Positions 25,265 through 32,390 of a DNA stretch of 64,000 nt are shown in pieces; within the stretch, counting starts at the first letter, position 1, and every line of letters begins with the position of its first letter. The DNA comes from Amycolatopsis sp. CA-230715. GTDB taxonomy: Bacteria > Actinomycetota > Actinomycetes > Mycobacteriales > Pseudonocardiaceae. A program made the position numbers and the translations under genes. The stretch is from positions 2,355,501 to 2,419,500 of the forward strand of contig NZ_CP059997.1 of NCBI RefSeq assembly GCF_018736145.1. Reading direction: 5' to 3'. The notes below the pieces were generated by a model, which saw only the letters and a program-made list of their open reading frames with translations, had not been told where the DNA came from and did no database searches.

Positions 25265-26091
25265 GCCGCCCTCCCCGAAGCGTCCGAAGTGGACAGAATG
25301 GGTTCCTTACCGGTGATGCGCGCCCACTTCGTCAGCAGCCACCCCGCCAGGTACGGCAACGGCTGCACCATCACCACCCGGTGTTCCTCAGCCTTCTGCG
25401 CGAACGGCGCCAACATCGTCGGATAGGGCCAGAACAGGTCACCCTCGCCGAGCAGCGGCGTCCACAACGGCCAGCCCGAGTGGACATCGGCCACGACCAG
25501 GGCGTGACGGCCCAGCGTCCACACCTGCCCCGTGGTGGTCTCGTAGTCCGGCTCCCCCACGGTCACCCCGGCCAGCCGCAGCGCTGCACCCTTGTCCGGC
25601 GGGTCACCCTCGCCGGGCTCCCCGTCTTCCTCGCCCGCGGTCAGCGCGTCCTCCAGCGCTGCCAGGTCGTCCGCCTCGTACCCGGTCAGGTCCAACATCT
25701 GCGCCTCACCGAGGTCGTGCAGGACTTCGGCGAGCAGCCGGTCATCCCAACCGCCCTTGACGGTCAACTGATTCGACGCGATCAGATACGCCTCGGCGTC
25801 ATCGTCCGAACGCGACGACCACCCCCGGATGACCGGCATGAGCCACCGGCCGTCCTCGTCGACCCGCACACCCTCGGGCGCGTCACGTCCTTCCTCGGCC
25901 CAGGCGAGTAGCTGTTCGTACCGACCGTGCCCAGCCACGAGACGGCCGGTGCGCTCGTCGACGAGCGGCAGTTCCGCGAGTCCAAAGTGGCCGATCGACC
26001 GGCCGATTCCCGCCGTGTCGTGCCCCTTCGGGTTCCGGGGCGCGGCCTCCATGTCCTCGATGGGCATGTACTCCACGTACCGGTCACTCAT
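25261..26091 (-). CDS. ParB-domain protein with degenerate methyltransferase tail
   Basis: 276 residues from ATG 26091 (an in-frame GTG at 26115 is possible). The N-terminal half is a ParB/Srx-type domain: AAPRNPKGHDTAGIGRSIGH, LPLVDERTGRLVAGHGRYEQ, then LIASNQLTVKGGWDDRLLAE and DLTGYEADDLAALEDAL. After an acidic linker, GQVWTLGRHALVVADV resembles the entry of ParB-fused DNA methyltransferases, but where DPPY would be expected the sequence reads DLFWPYP. A short end, KWARITGKEPI, resembles the methyltransferase C-terminus. I infer a DNA-binding/targeting protein with a dead methyltransferase part, first gene of the modification operon. Confidence 0.7.
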   Translation of the reverse strand: MSDRYVEYMPIEDMEAAPRNPKGHDTAGIGRSIGHFGLAELPLVDERTGRLVAGHGRYEQLLAWAEEGRDAPEGVRVDEDGRWLMPVIRGWSSRSDDDAEAYLIASNQLTVKGGWDDRLLAEVLHDLGEAQMLDLTGYEADDLAALEDALTAGEEDGEPGEGDPPDKGAALRLAGVTVGEPDYETTTGQVWTLGRHALVVADVHSGWPLWTPLLGEGDLFWPYPTMLAPFAQKAEEHRVVMVQPLPYLAGWLLTKWARITGKEPILSTSDASGRAA

Positions 26092-26193
26092 CGACCGCCA
26101 CCACCAGTTCAGCACGGGATCGGATCATCGGACTCCAGACTGTGAACGCTCGAACGGCTGAGCCCTTGTGCGCCCGATCCGTCGATAGTTGGT

Positions 26194-26216
26194 GTCAACG
26201 GGGAGCAAACAGCCCC
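26194..26216 (+). repeat. Leader hairpin, copy 1
   Basis: A 23-nt element (GTCAACGGGG-A-GC-AAACA-GCCCC) just upstream of the ribosome binding site of the Cys-rich peptide gene. GGGG(N)GC can pair with GCCCC around AAACA. It recurs at 26528-26550 with 22 of 23 bases identical, again upstream of a gene start. Probably a 5'-UTR stem-loop or a conserved promoter/operator element. Confidence 0.6.
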
Positions 26217-26240
26217 CGCTTCTGGCAGGAGGAACGAAAG

Positions 26241-26378
26241 ATGACTTCCACGGTGGTCAACCTGGCCCGAGTTTCCCTGTTCCGTACGGAACTCCCGAAG
26301 GCCGGTGGGTGCGGTTGCGCGTGCTGTAGCGGTGGCTTCTGCGGTGGTTGCGGCCACGCCGGGTGCGGCGGGCGCTGA
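26241..26378 (+). CDS. Small Cys/Gly-rich peptide
   Basis: 45 residues behind a strong AGGAGG. The first half is ordinary (TSTVVNLARVSLFRTELPK); the second is AGGCGCACCSGGFCGGCGHA followed by GCGGR, with seven cysteines in 17 residues. It could be a metallothionein-like metal binder or a thiol-rich phage factor; a RiPP-like core is possible, but no modification enzyme adjoins it. It has its own leader hairpin and its own terminator, so it looks strongly and separately expressed. It is divergent from the modification operon. Confidence 0.6.
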   Translation: MTSTVVNLARVSLFRTELPKAGGCGCACCSGGFCGGCGHAGCGGR

Positions 26379-26392
26379 CCAGTAGCCACCTA

Positions 26393-26427
26393 AAGGAACC
26401 CCCACGGGAAACCGTGGGGGTTTCCTT
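26393..26427 (+). terminator. Intrinsic terminator after Cys-rich gene
   Basis: AAGGAACCCCCACGG pairs with CCGTGGGGGTTTCCTT around a GAAA loop, with a single bulge. Strong stem ending in a T-rich stretch, 14 bp after the stop codon. Confidence 0.85.
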
Positions 26428-26527
26428 ATGCGCATCCAAACAGCGATCGCCGATCCCGAATTCGTAAGCACCTAAATGGCTCGCAGAAGTCGCTTGTCTT
26501 CATCGCGCGGTCGAGTCGAGTGTTGTT

Positions 26528-26550
26528 GTCAACGGGGGGCAAACAGCCCC
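26528..26550 (+). repeat. Leader hairpin, copy 2
   Basis: Second copy of the 23-nt leader, differing at one base (G instead of A after GGGG), 28 bp before the start of the next gene. See copy 1. Confidence 0.6.
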
Positions 26551-26578
26551 ACCACCCGCACACCACAGGAGGAACCCC

Positions 26579-27067
26579 ATGGCCACCAACACCACCACCC
26601 GCAAGGCCACCGCCGCCAAGCCCGCCGCCCCGAAGGCCCCCGCCCCCAAGGCGGCTGACGCCCCGACGCCTGAGACCCCGGCGGCCGAGACCAAGGCGGC
26701 CGACGCCCCCGCAGCCAAGACCCCGACGCCCGCCGTGGAAACCAAGGAGGCCAAGGCCAAGCGCGGTAAGGGTGACCTGTTTACCCAGCTCGCCCTGAAC
26801 GCCAAGCAGGCCGAGGCGATGCCCGCCCCCACCCGGGGCAAGGGCAAGCCGAACCCGCTGGCTGACCTGGTGCAGCGCAGCTACGACGAGAACAAGCCGT
26901 TCGAGCTGGAGGGTGTCGCGCCCGAGGACGCCGATGCGGTGAAGGCCGCCGTGCGCCGGGCCGCAGCCCGCAACGACCTCGGCGTCAACCTGACCCAGCA
27001 GGCCCAGGACGACGGCACGGTCACGGTCTTCTTGCAGGGCAAGAACAAGGAGATCCGCGACAACTGA
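26579..27067 (+). CDS. Ala/Pro/Lys-rich basic protein, unknown
   Basis: 162 residues, AGGAGG ribosome site. Residues 1-65 are a low-complexity Ala-Pro-Lys-Thr tail resembling histone H1 or Lsr2 tails; the C-terminal 95 residues are folded (DLFTQLALNAKQAEAMPA, PFELEGVAPEDADAVKAAVR, DDGTVTVFLQGKNKEI). It is highly charged and probably binds nucleic acid. Its leader hairpin and own terminator suggest strong expression. Possible roles: nucleoid-like or anti-defence protein; not recognised. Confidence 0.65.
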   Translation: MATNTTTRKATAAKPAAPKAPAPKAADAPTPETPAAETKAADAPAAKTPTPAVETKEAKAKRGKGDLFTQLALNAKQAEAMPAPTRGKGKPNPLADLVQRSYDENKPFELEGVAPEDADAVKAAVRRAAARNDLGVNLTQQAQDDGTVTVFLQGKNKEIRDN

Positions 27068-27070
27068 TGA

Positions 27071-27096
27071 CCTGGTGACCCTGCGGGGTCACCAGG
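27071..27096 (+). terminator. Intrinsic terminator
   Basis: CCTGGTGACC and GGTCACCAGG pair perfectly around CTGCGG, overlapping the end of the stop region. A second GC-rich hairpin (GGGCCGGGGG / CCCCCGGCCC) follows at about 27101-27148. Confidence 0.8.
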
Positions 27097-27188
27097 GGCC
27101 GGGCCGGGGGTGCGCGCTCACCCAACCACGACTGAGCCGCCCCCGGCCCGTTCCTTCCCGCAACCACCATCCCGAAAGGACTTAAACC

Positions 27189-27671
<483 letters not shown>

Positions 27672-27712
27672 ACACGCGCCCGCCAAACCGTCATCGTCCA
27701 GGCTGATCGCTC

Positions 27713-27747
27713 AAGGAAACCCCCGCATCATCTGCGGGGGCTTTCCC
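27713..27747 (+). terminator. Intrinsic terminator
   Basis: CCCCCGCA and TGCGGGGG pair around a short loop, flanked by GGAAA and CTTTCC that extend the stem; T-rich end. Downstream of the RAMA-like gene. Confidence 0.85.
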
Positions 27748-27769
27748 TTTGCGTGCCACCGGATCGCAC

Positions 27770-27793
27770 GTTCCGTAGCGTGGTCTACGGAAC
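27770..27793 (+). promoter_or_regulatory. Perfect inverted repeat upstream of small operon
   Basis: GTTCCGTA-8 nt-TACGGAAC, a perfect 8-bp dyad with an 8-bp spacer, 94 bp before the start codon of the next gene and directly after a terminator. Spacing of half sites (16 bp centre to centre) suits a dimeric repressor. It could be an operator for a phage regulator. Confidence 0.55.
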
Positions 27794-27886
27794 ATGATTG
27801 GAACCGGAGATCGCTGGTCCTGGTCGCGCCCGAGCGTCGAAGCTGAAGGCACACAAGGAAAACGACCCGGACAGGAGATCACAACC

Positions 27887-28159
27887 ATGAGCACCAACAC
27901 CAACCACAACGCCCCCGCCGGAACGTGGGAGCCGGAGGTCCCCACCGAAGACGGGTACGCGGTGTGGTCGTTCTCGACCGAGTACGACGGGTCTGAGAAC
28001 TACTACGCCGAGGTCGAAGCCACCAAAGACGGCTGGTTCACCTGGACCGTCGGCGAAGCCTTCCCCGGCGGCCGCCTGCTGGCCGAGAACGACGCCCCCA
28101 CCCTGGAAAAGGCACAGCAGCACGCCGAGCGCAGGTTCGCCCAGGAGGTGAACCAGTGA
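27887..28159 (+). CDS. Hypothetical acidic phage protein
   Basis: 90 residues with AGGAGA upstream. A compact aromatic-rich beta protein: GYAVWSFSTEYDGSENYYAE, DGWFTWTVGEAFPGG and a C-terminal helix (TLEKAQQHAERRFAQEV). Acidic overall, a property common among phage DNA mimics, but nothing proves such a role. Coupled to the next gene by GTGA. Confidence 0.6.
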   Translation: MSTNTNHNAPAGTWEPEVPTEDGYAVWSFSTEYDGSENYYAEVEATKDGWFTWTVGEAFPGGRLLAENDAPTLEKAQQHAERRFAQEVNQ

Positions 28160-28572
28160 TCCAGCCACCGGAGAGCAAGCGGGAGCTGGCCGAGATGATT
28201 GCGCTGCGCGCCCGCGTGAACTGCCGAAAGGCGCTCACCCTGGCGGACGGGCGCACGGCGCCCGTCCCGGTCACCCGGCTGCGCCTGGAAGAAACGGCCA
28301 CCGAGTTCGCCAACTCGCCGCGCTACCGCGACACCGAGCTGCCCGCGCAGCGCACCGTCATCGCCGCGTGCAAGCGGCAGGCCGCCGCCTTCCCCGGGTG
28401 GGACATCCTGGCCCTGGAGCAGACGCCCCTAGCCCCGGAAGGCGCCTGCCGCCACCACCGCGAGCCGAAACCACAGCGATGCCGATGCGGCTACATGGCG
28501 TGTTGCGACCGCGACTTGGACGAGCACACCACGGCCCTCATGCACGTCAACGACGGCCGACAGCACGGCTAA
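28156..28572 (+). CDS. Hypothetical protein with Cys/His cluster
   Basis: 138 residues from the GTG overlapping the previous stop. The first 90 residues are helical and charged (ELAEMIALRARVNCRKALT). The C-terminus carries CRHHREPKPQRCRCGYMACC followed by DRDLDEHTTALMH, which has enough Cys and His for one or two zinc sites. Family not recognised. Confidence 0.6.
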   Translation: MIQPPESKRELAEMIALRARVNCRKALTLADGRTAPVPVTRLRLEETATEFANSPRYRDTELPAQRTVIAACKRQAAAFPGWDILALEQTPLAPEGACRHHREPKPQRCRCGYMACCDRDLDEHTTALMHVNDGRQHG

Positions 28573-28595
28573 GGCGGCTCTGGAAGGGTACGGTC

Positions 28596-28814
28596 GTGGA
28601 CCCCGCCAAGAAACTGACACAGGACGTAAGCCTCACCATGTCGATCGCCCAGGTCAGCAATATCGTCCAGCGCCTTGAACACGCTAAGCGCACCGGGAAC
28701 CTTCGTGGCCTCGCCGAGTTCGCGGGCGAACTGCGCGAAGCTGCCAGCGCCCTCGACGAGCTGGACGAGCTGGTGTTCGGCAAGCGGGACGACACCGCCC
28801 CCGAGCCGGAATAG
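28596..28814 (+). CDS. Small helical protein
   Basis: 72 residues from GTG 28596 with GGAAGGG upstream. Almost wholly helical with a coiled-coil look: SIAQVSNIVQRLEHAKRTGN and GELREAASALDELDELVFG, acidic end. No known family. Third gene of the small plus-strand operon, closed by a strong terminator. Confidence 0.55.
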   Translation: MDPAKKLTQDVSLTMSIAQVSNIVQRLEHAKRTGNLRGLAEFAGELREAASALDELDELVFGKRDDTAPEPE

Positions 28815-28823
28815 CCACCACCC

Positions 28824-28851
28824 GGAAGCCCCCGCACCCGCGGGGGCTTCC
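28824..28851 (+). terminator. Intrinsic terminator
   Basis: GGAAGCCCCCGC-accc-GCGGGGGCTTCC, a perfect 12-bp stem with a 4-nt loop right after the operon. Confidence 0.88.
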
Positions 28852-28976
28852 TCGCGTTCCGCGCCACCGGTCTCGAACTCGTGCAGCGGCCTTAGCCGCC
28901 GTTGGATTTTCCCCATGCACCACCAGAGACGCGCCGCTCGCCGAGGCGGGCGGCGACCACCCTGGCGAGTGACGGA

Positions 28977-29207
28977 CTAGTCGTCCCACACGATCCGGGT
29001 GGCACCGCCATGGCCGTGTACCGCCTCGACGGACACGATGCTCGGCCAGAACACGTTGGACCGGTGTTCCCCGTTCCACTGCACGTTCGCGCTGCCGTCC
29101 GGCCACAGGCACCCCTCGGCCACCCGGCCGGTACCGGAAATCCCGGTCACGTCGTCGTCACGCTGGAGGTGGAAGCGGCGAGATCGGACCGGCGCGTCGG
29201 TGGGCAC
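28977..29207 (-). CDS. Hypothetical phage protein, minus strand
   Basis: 76 residues from GTG 29207, with AGGAGG just upstream; an in-frame GTG at 29234 is weaker. Beta-rich with GRVAEGCLWPDGSANVQWNG and VSVEAVHGHGGATRIVWDD, a pattern seen in small actinobacterial proteins of unknown function that often lie in prophages. It is the only minus-strand gene inside the plus block. Confidence 0.6.
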   Translation of the reverse strand: MPTDAPVRSRRFHLQRDDDVTGISGTGRVAEGCLWPDGSANVQWNGEHRSNVFWPSIVSVEAVHGHGGATRIVWDD

Positions 29208-29457
29208 GGCGGGTTCCTCCTGAGGTGTCAGCACTGAGTTGGCGAAACGTGGGTTTCCACGAGGAAGACCACCGGCGCGGTCTGGGTGCCGCCTCGCCCT
29301 GGCGATTTTGACCCCCTACCCCCGGCCGCGAGCGCGGCGAGAGCACCGCGGGCGAAGCGCTCGAATGGCTCCTGATCTTGGGGGCGATCACGCGGAGATC
29401 CTTTACAGGACCGGTTAAGCGGTCACCGACCCGGACAAGTCACTGAAGGAGCCTCGA

Positions 29458-29661
29458 ATGTTCGCCAAGTTCTTCGCCCACGTCGCCACCCTGATCACCG
29501 TTCTGCGCACCCGCGTGGAGGTCGAGCACGTGGTCATGGCCGTTGCGTACGGCGTCAGCGCGTCGACCGGGCACGCGGAGCTGCTGGTCGCGATCGCCTA
29601 CGGTGTGGTGACCACGGTTCATGTGCGCGCGACCGGGCACGACCTGCGCCACGCTGCCTGA
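29458..29661 (+). CDS. Small membrane protein
   Basis: 67 residues with GAAGGAG 8 nt upstream. Two hydrophobic stretches (HVATLITVLRTRV and EHVVMAVAYGV ... LVAIAYGVVTTVHV) suggest one or two membrane passes. Size and amphipathic character resemble phage superinfection or toxin-like peptides, but no function is assigned. It has its own terminator. Confidence 0.55.
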   Translation: MFAKFFAHVATLITVLRTRVEVEHVVMAVAYGVSASTGHAELLVAIAYGVVTTVHVRATGHDLRHAA

Positions 29662-29694
29662 CCCTGCGACCGAGGTGGCGTGAGGCCACCCGTC

Positions 29695-29725
29695 GAAGCC
29701 CCTGACCTGCTGGTCAGGGGCTTCC
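29695..29725 (+). terminator. Intrinsic terminator
   Basis: GAAGCCCCTGACC-tgct-GGTCAGGGGCTTCC, a 13-bp perfect stem with a 4-nt loop, followed by TT. Confidence 0.88.
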
Positions 29726-29777
29726 TTGTGACCGCTGCCTCTTGAGCGGTGACCACCCGAGGTTTACGGTATCGAAC

Positions 29778-30008
29778 ATGAGTTCGAAGCGTAGGCAGTG
29801 GAAGCCGCGTCCACCGATGGATGGCGTGGCGGTGTGGGATGCCGAGCTGCCGGGGTGGGTTGCCCCGGCATCGTGTCGGCTGGGGCATCCGTTGAGTGCG
29901 GAGATGAAGACCACGGAGATCGATTGGCTGGAGTACCTGTGCCGACGGTGCCTGGCCGAGGGTGTGGCTGATCCGTACCTGCGGCTGCGGAAGCGTACCC
30001 GGATCTAG
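29778..30008 (+). CDS. Small protein with probable zinc site
   Basis: 76 residues; start at the ATG of MSSKRRQWK. A basic N-terminus (SSKRRQWKPRP) and AELPGWVAPASCRLGHPLSA ... YLCRRCLAEG, where one Cys and one His may join CxxC to bind zinc. Similar small zinc-ribbon proteins occur in actinomycete genomes. Role unknown. Confidence 0.55.
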   Translation: MSSKRRQWKPRPPMDGVAVWDAELPGWVAPASCRLGHPLSAEMKTTEIDWLEYLCRRCLAEGVADPYLRLRKRTRI

Positions 30009-30044
30009 TTCCCGCCAGGCTCGGGACTGTGCTGTGATTGTCCA

Positions 30045-31388
30045 ATGAGGGAGGACAACGAGGACTCGGATACACCGTCACCAGTGCCGCAGGTGCAGCC
30101 ACCGCCACCAACCAAGGCGCCGAATCCACGCTGGATGTGGGTTGCTGCGCTGGGCAGCATCACTGTGGCCGCCGCGGTAACGTACTGGCTGTGGCGCAGC
30201 ACTCCCGAAGTCCGCGGCGCTTTTGAGGTTGGCTGGAAAATCGGCGCAGGCGTCTTGGCAATCTATGCGACATGGCTAGGAGCTCGCCGAATTTCCCTGA
30301 GCGAGCGCGAGCATCAGCGGCAGCTCGCTGCCGACGATCACAATCGCCGCCACGCCGAAGCGCTCCTAACGAGACAGATGGCCGCCGATGAAGCGTTGCG
30401 CCAAGACGCGATCGCTCGACAGATCACGGACCTGTCTTCCAAAGCTAGCGAGCAATTAGGTAGCGACCGTCCATCTGTGCGCATTGGGGGCCTAACAGAC
30501 CTTGAGCGCCTGGCGCAGTCACATCCGGCTCTACGCCAGACCGTCGTTGACCGAATATGCGCTTACCTGCGCGCTTCCGTGACAGCCGATGACGGAGAGA
30601 GCGAGTGGGACGTTCGAGAAACAGCCCAGAAGATTCTTCGGCGACATCTTTGTTCCGCCATAGAATCGACTTACTGGGAAAACATAAGCTTAAATCTCCG
30701 GGGCGCACACTTGTTGGACTTTGATCTAAGACTAAGCACCACACTGTCGTGCGACTTCGACAATGCGTCATTCGACGGAGAAACGGTGTTCGAGGGCTCA
30801 CTATTTGGATCAGCGTCGTTCGTTGGAGCAAAATTCAACGGTACCTGCTTTTGGACGAAAGCCGAATTTACCAGCCACGCAAACTTTACCGAGTGCAGTT
30901 TCTCGGACGTAGCCGGGTTCCATGCAACCCACTTCACACATGAGGCCCAATTTCGACTGGCGCAATTTAATAGAGTCCACTTCTCAAATGCAATATTCGA
31001 CATGAGAGCAGACTTCAGACAAGCAAGTTTTAGTGGGACTTCAACTTACTACGGTACAGTATTCGAAGATTTCGTCGATTTCTATGGCTCCACTTCGGAA
31101 GTTATAGAGTTTGGCGACACCCTTTTCAAGGGGACAGCAGACTTTCGCCGCGTCAAATTCGCACCTCCGACACTATTCCAGGGCGTGAAGTTTGATTCAA
31201 CTCCCATGTTTGACCCGCCTACAACTGACACGCGGAACAAGTTTGAATTTACACAATCGTTCGTCAGAGCACGCGAAAGTAAATATCAATCGAAATCACG
31301 TGGATTGCCGCAGGGATGGACGCTCGACACCACGCCAGGAAGTAAATATCGCGAGATTATCCGAAGCTCAGCCGACGAGGATTATTGA
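30045..31388 (+). CDS. Membrane-anchored pentapeptide-repeat protein
   Basis: 447 residues, lower GC than its neighbours. A proline-rich start is followed by two membrane helices (WVAALGSITVAAAVTYWLW, about 31-49; VGWKIGAGVLAIYATWLGA, about 60-78). Next is a helical linker with VRIGGLTDLERLAQSHPALR, often found in actinomycete pentapeptide proteins. Residues 210-390 are degenerate pentapeptide repeats (A/F-x-x-x-x), for example CDFDNASFDGETVFEGSLFG and FTECSFSDVAGFHATHFTHE, which should form a beta-helix on the cytoplasmic side. Such proteins are often prophage-encoded defence or superinfection proteins; that role is a hypothesis. Its 3' end overlaps the HNH gene by 32 bp. Confidence 0.75.
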   Translation: MREDNEDSDTPSPVPQVQPPPPTKAPNPRWMWVAALGSITVAAAVTYWLWRSTPEVRGAFEVGWKIGAGVLAIYATWLGARRISLSEREHQRQLAADDHNRRHAEALLTRQMAADEALRQDAIARQITDLSSKASEQLGSDRPSVRIGGLTDLERLAQSHPALRQTVVDRICAYLRASVTADDGESEWDVRETAQKILRRHLCSAIESTYWENISLNLRGAHLLDFDLRLSTTLSCDFDNASFDGETVFEGSLFGSASFVGAKFNGTCFWTKAEFTSHANFTECSFSDVAGFHATHFTHEAQFRLAQFNRVHFSNAIFDMRADFRQASFSGTSTYYGTVFEDFVDFYGSTSEVIEFGDTLFKGTADFRRVKFAPPTLFQGVKFDSTPMFDPPTTDTRNKFEFTQSFVRARESKYQSKSRGLPQGWTLDTTPGSKYREIIRSSADEDY

Positions 31389-31740
31389 GATTCCAGCCTC
31401 CGGGCGTCGTTTCTGCGGTATATCGATCATGGCAACGTTTACACAGGGGCCGGAGTCGGTGCCAGGCGTCGGGGTCGGGTACCCCGCGGGCGATGAGGGC
31501 GCGCCGGGTTTCGGGGTGGTGGTCGGCCACTGTGGCTGGTCGTTTGCATTCGGTGCAGAGTCGGTGTTCGCGGAGGTAGGCGGCGCGGTTCTGCTGCCAG
31601 TCCCAGTCGTAGCCGCGTTCGGCGGCGGTTCCTCGGCGGTGGTCGCTGTCGCGGCGTTGTTCGGCTCGGCAGGTTGAGCAGGGGCCGGGCGGGATGGTGG
31701 CTCGGCAGGTTGGGCAGACGCGGGGCGGGCTGGTGGGCAT
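31357..31740 (-). CDS. HNH endonuclease
   Basis: 127 residues. CPTCRATIPPGPCSTC forms one zinc site; CTECKRPATVADHHPETRRA and LCKRCHDRYTAETTPGGWNL make the HNH zinc-finger fold with catalytic His in ADHH. Phage HNH proteins of this type nick DNA during packaging, usually with the terminase. Here it is the last gene of the early operon rather than next to the small terminase, perhaps because the plus-strand block was inserted between them. Confidence 0.85.
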   Translation of the reverse strand: MPTSPPRVCPTCRATIPPGPCSTCRAEQRRDSDHRRGTAAERGYDWDWQQNRAAYLREHRLCTECKRPATVADHHPETRRALIARGVPDPDAWHRLRPLCKRCHDRYTAETTPGGWNLNNPRRLSFG

Positions 31741-32003
31741 GGCGGTGTCCACTGTGGCTTCACGTGGTGTTGGGGTGGTCAGTGGCGGGGGCCGCACAAC
31801 CCGCTCAGAGCGGGTTTCGGGCAGGGCCGCGCTGACGATCGCATTCGACGAACGGAGCGCCTGGTGAGGCCCCCGCCACTGTCCGCGCGGTTCTCGGCCG
31901 TGCCGTTCGAGTTCCGCGTCCGGTGCACCCGATCCGATGTGGACATAGGGGTGCTTGCTGTGCACGGTAGTACAGTCACGGGCTCGCGCGCTACTGGGGT
32001 CGA
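31741..32003. other. Intergenic gap, no gene supported
   Basis: 263 bp between the HNH and HTH genes. Both strands have short open frames but none has a ribosome binding site or protein-like composition. No tRNA or obvious dyad is visible. It probably carries the HNH gene's leader. Confidence 0.5.
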
Positions 32004-32390
32004 TCAAGAATCCCTTGTCATATCAGGGTTTACGGCCATGTTGGCGCGCCGGATGCGGCGATCGGCGTGGTAGGCCAGCACGTCGGCTACGCGGTACCGC
32101 ACACCGTCCACAGTGTCCACTGTGGGCAAACCCCGGCGGCGCCACTGCCGCACGGTGCCCGGCCGCACGTCGCACATCTCGGCCACCTCGTCGGCGTCGA
32201 GCAAGTCGTCCTGCCCGAAGGTCAAGGGCTTCGGAACCACCCAGCTCTGCCCGAGGTCCCGGCACCGGTCGTCGAGTTCGGCGCAGGTCTCGGGTGCGTC
32301 GCGCAGCAGCGCCTCGCGGTAGGTGCGGGCGACCCGGCGAGCCCGGTCGAGCGGGCTGTCGCCGGGCCACGGCCACGGATCATGGCTCAC
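32004..32390 (-). CDS. HTH-17/MerR-type DNA-binding protein, excisionase-like
   Basis: 128 residues from the GTG that overlaps the upstream stop (GTGA). The C-terminal half has LLDADEVAEMCDVRPGTVRQ, WRRRGLPTVDTVDGVRYRVA and DVLAYHADRR, a winged-helix helix-turn-helix of the excisionase/MerR type. The N-terminal half is helical (RARRVARTYREALLRDAPET). Likely a directionality factor or a transcriptional regulator of the early operon. Confidence 0.75.
   Translation of the reverse strand: MSHDPWPWPGDSPLDRARRVARTYREALLRDAPETCAELDDRCRDLGQSWVVPKPLTFGQDDLLDADEVAEMCDVRPGTVRQWRRRGLPTVDTVDGVRYRVADVLAYHADRRIRRANMAVNPDMTRDS

Noticed and set aside
22316..26091. QueC or a gat-queC gene near the modification operon
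   Set aside because: No ATP-pyrophosphatase motif (SGGxDS) occurs in these genes or elsewhere in the window.
31779..31979. A 66-codon frame between the HNH and HTH genes
   Set aside because: Serine/arginine-rich translation, no ribosome binding site and no conserved look.
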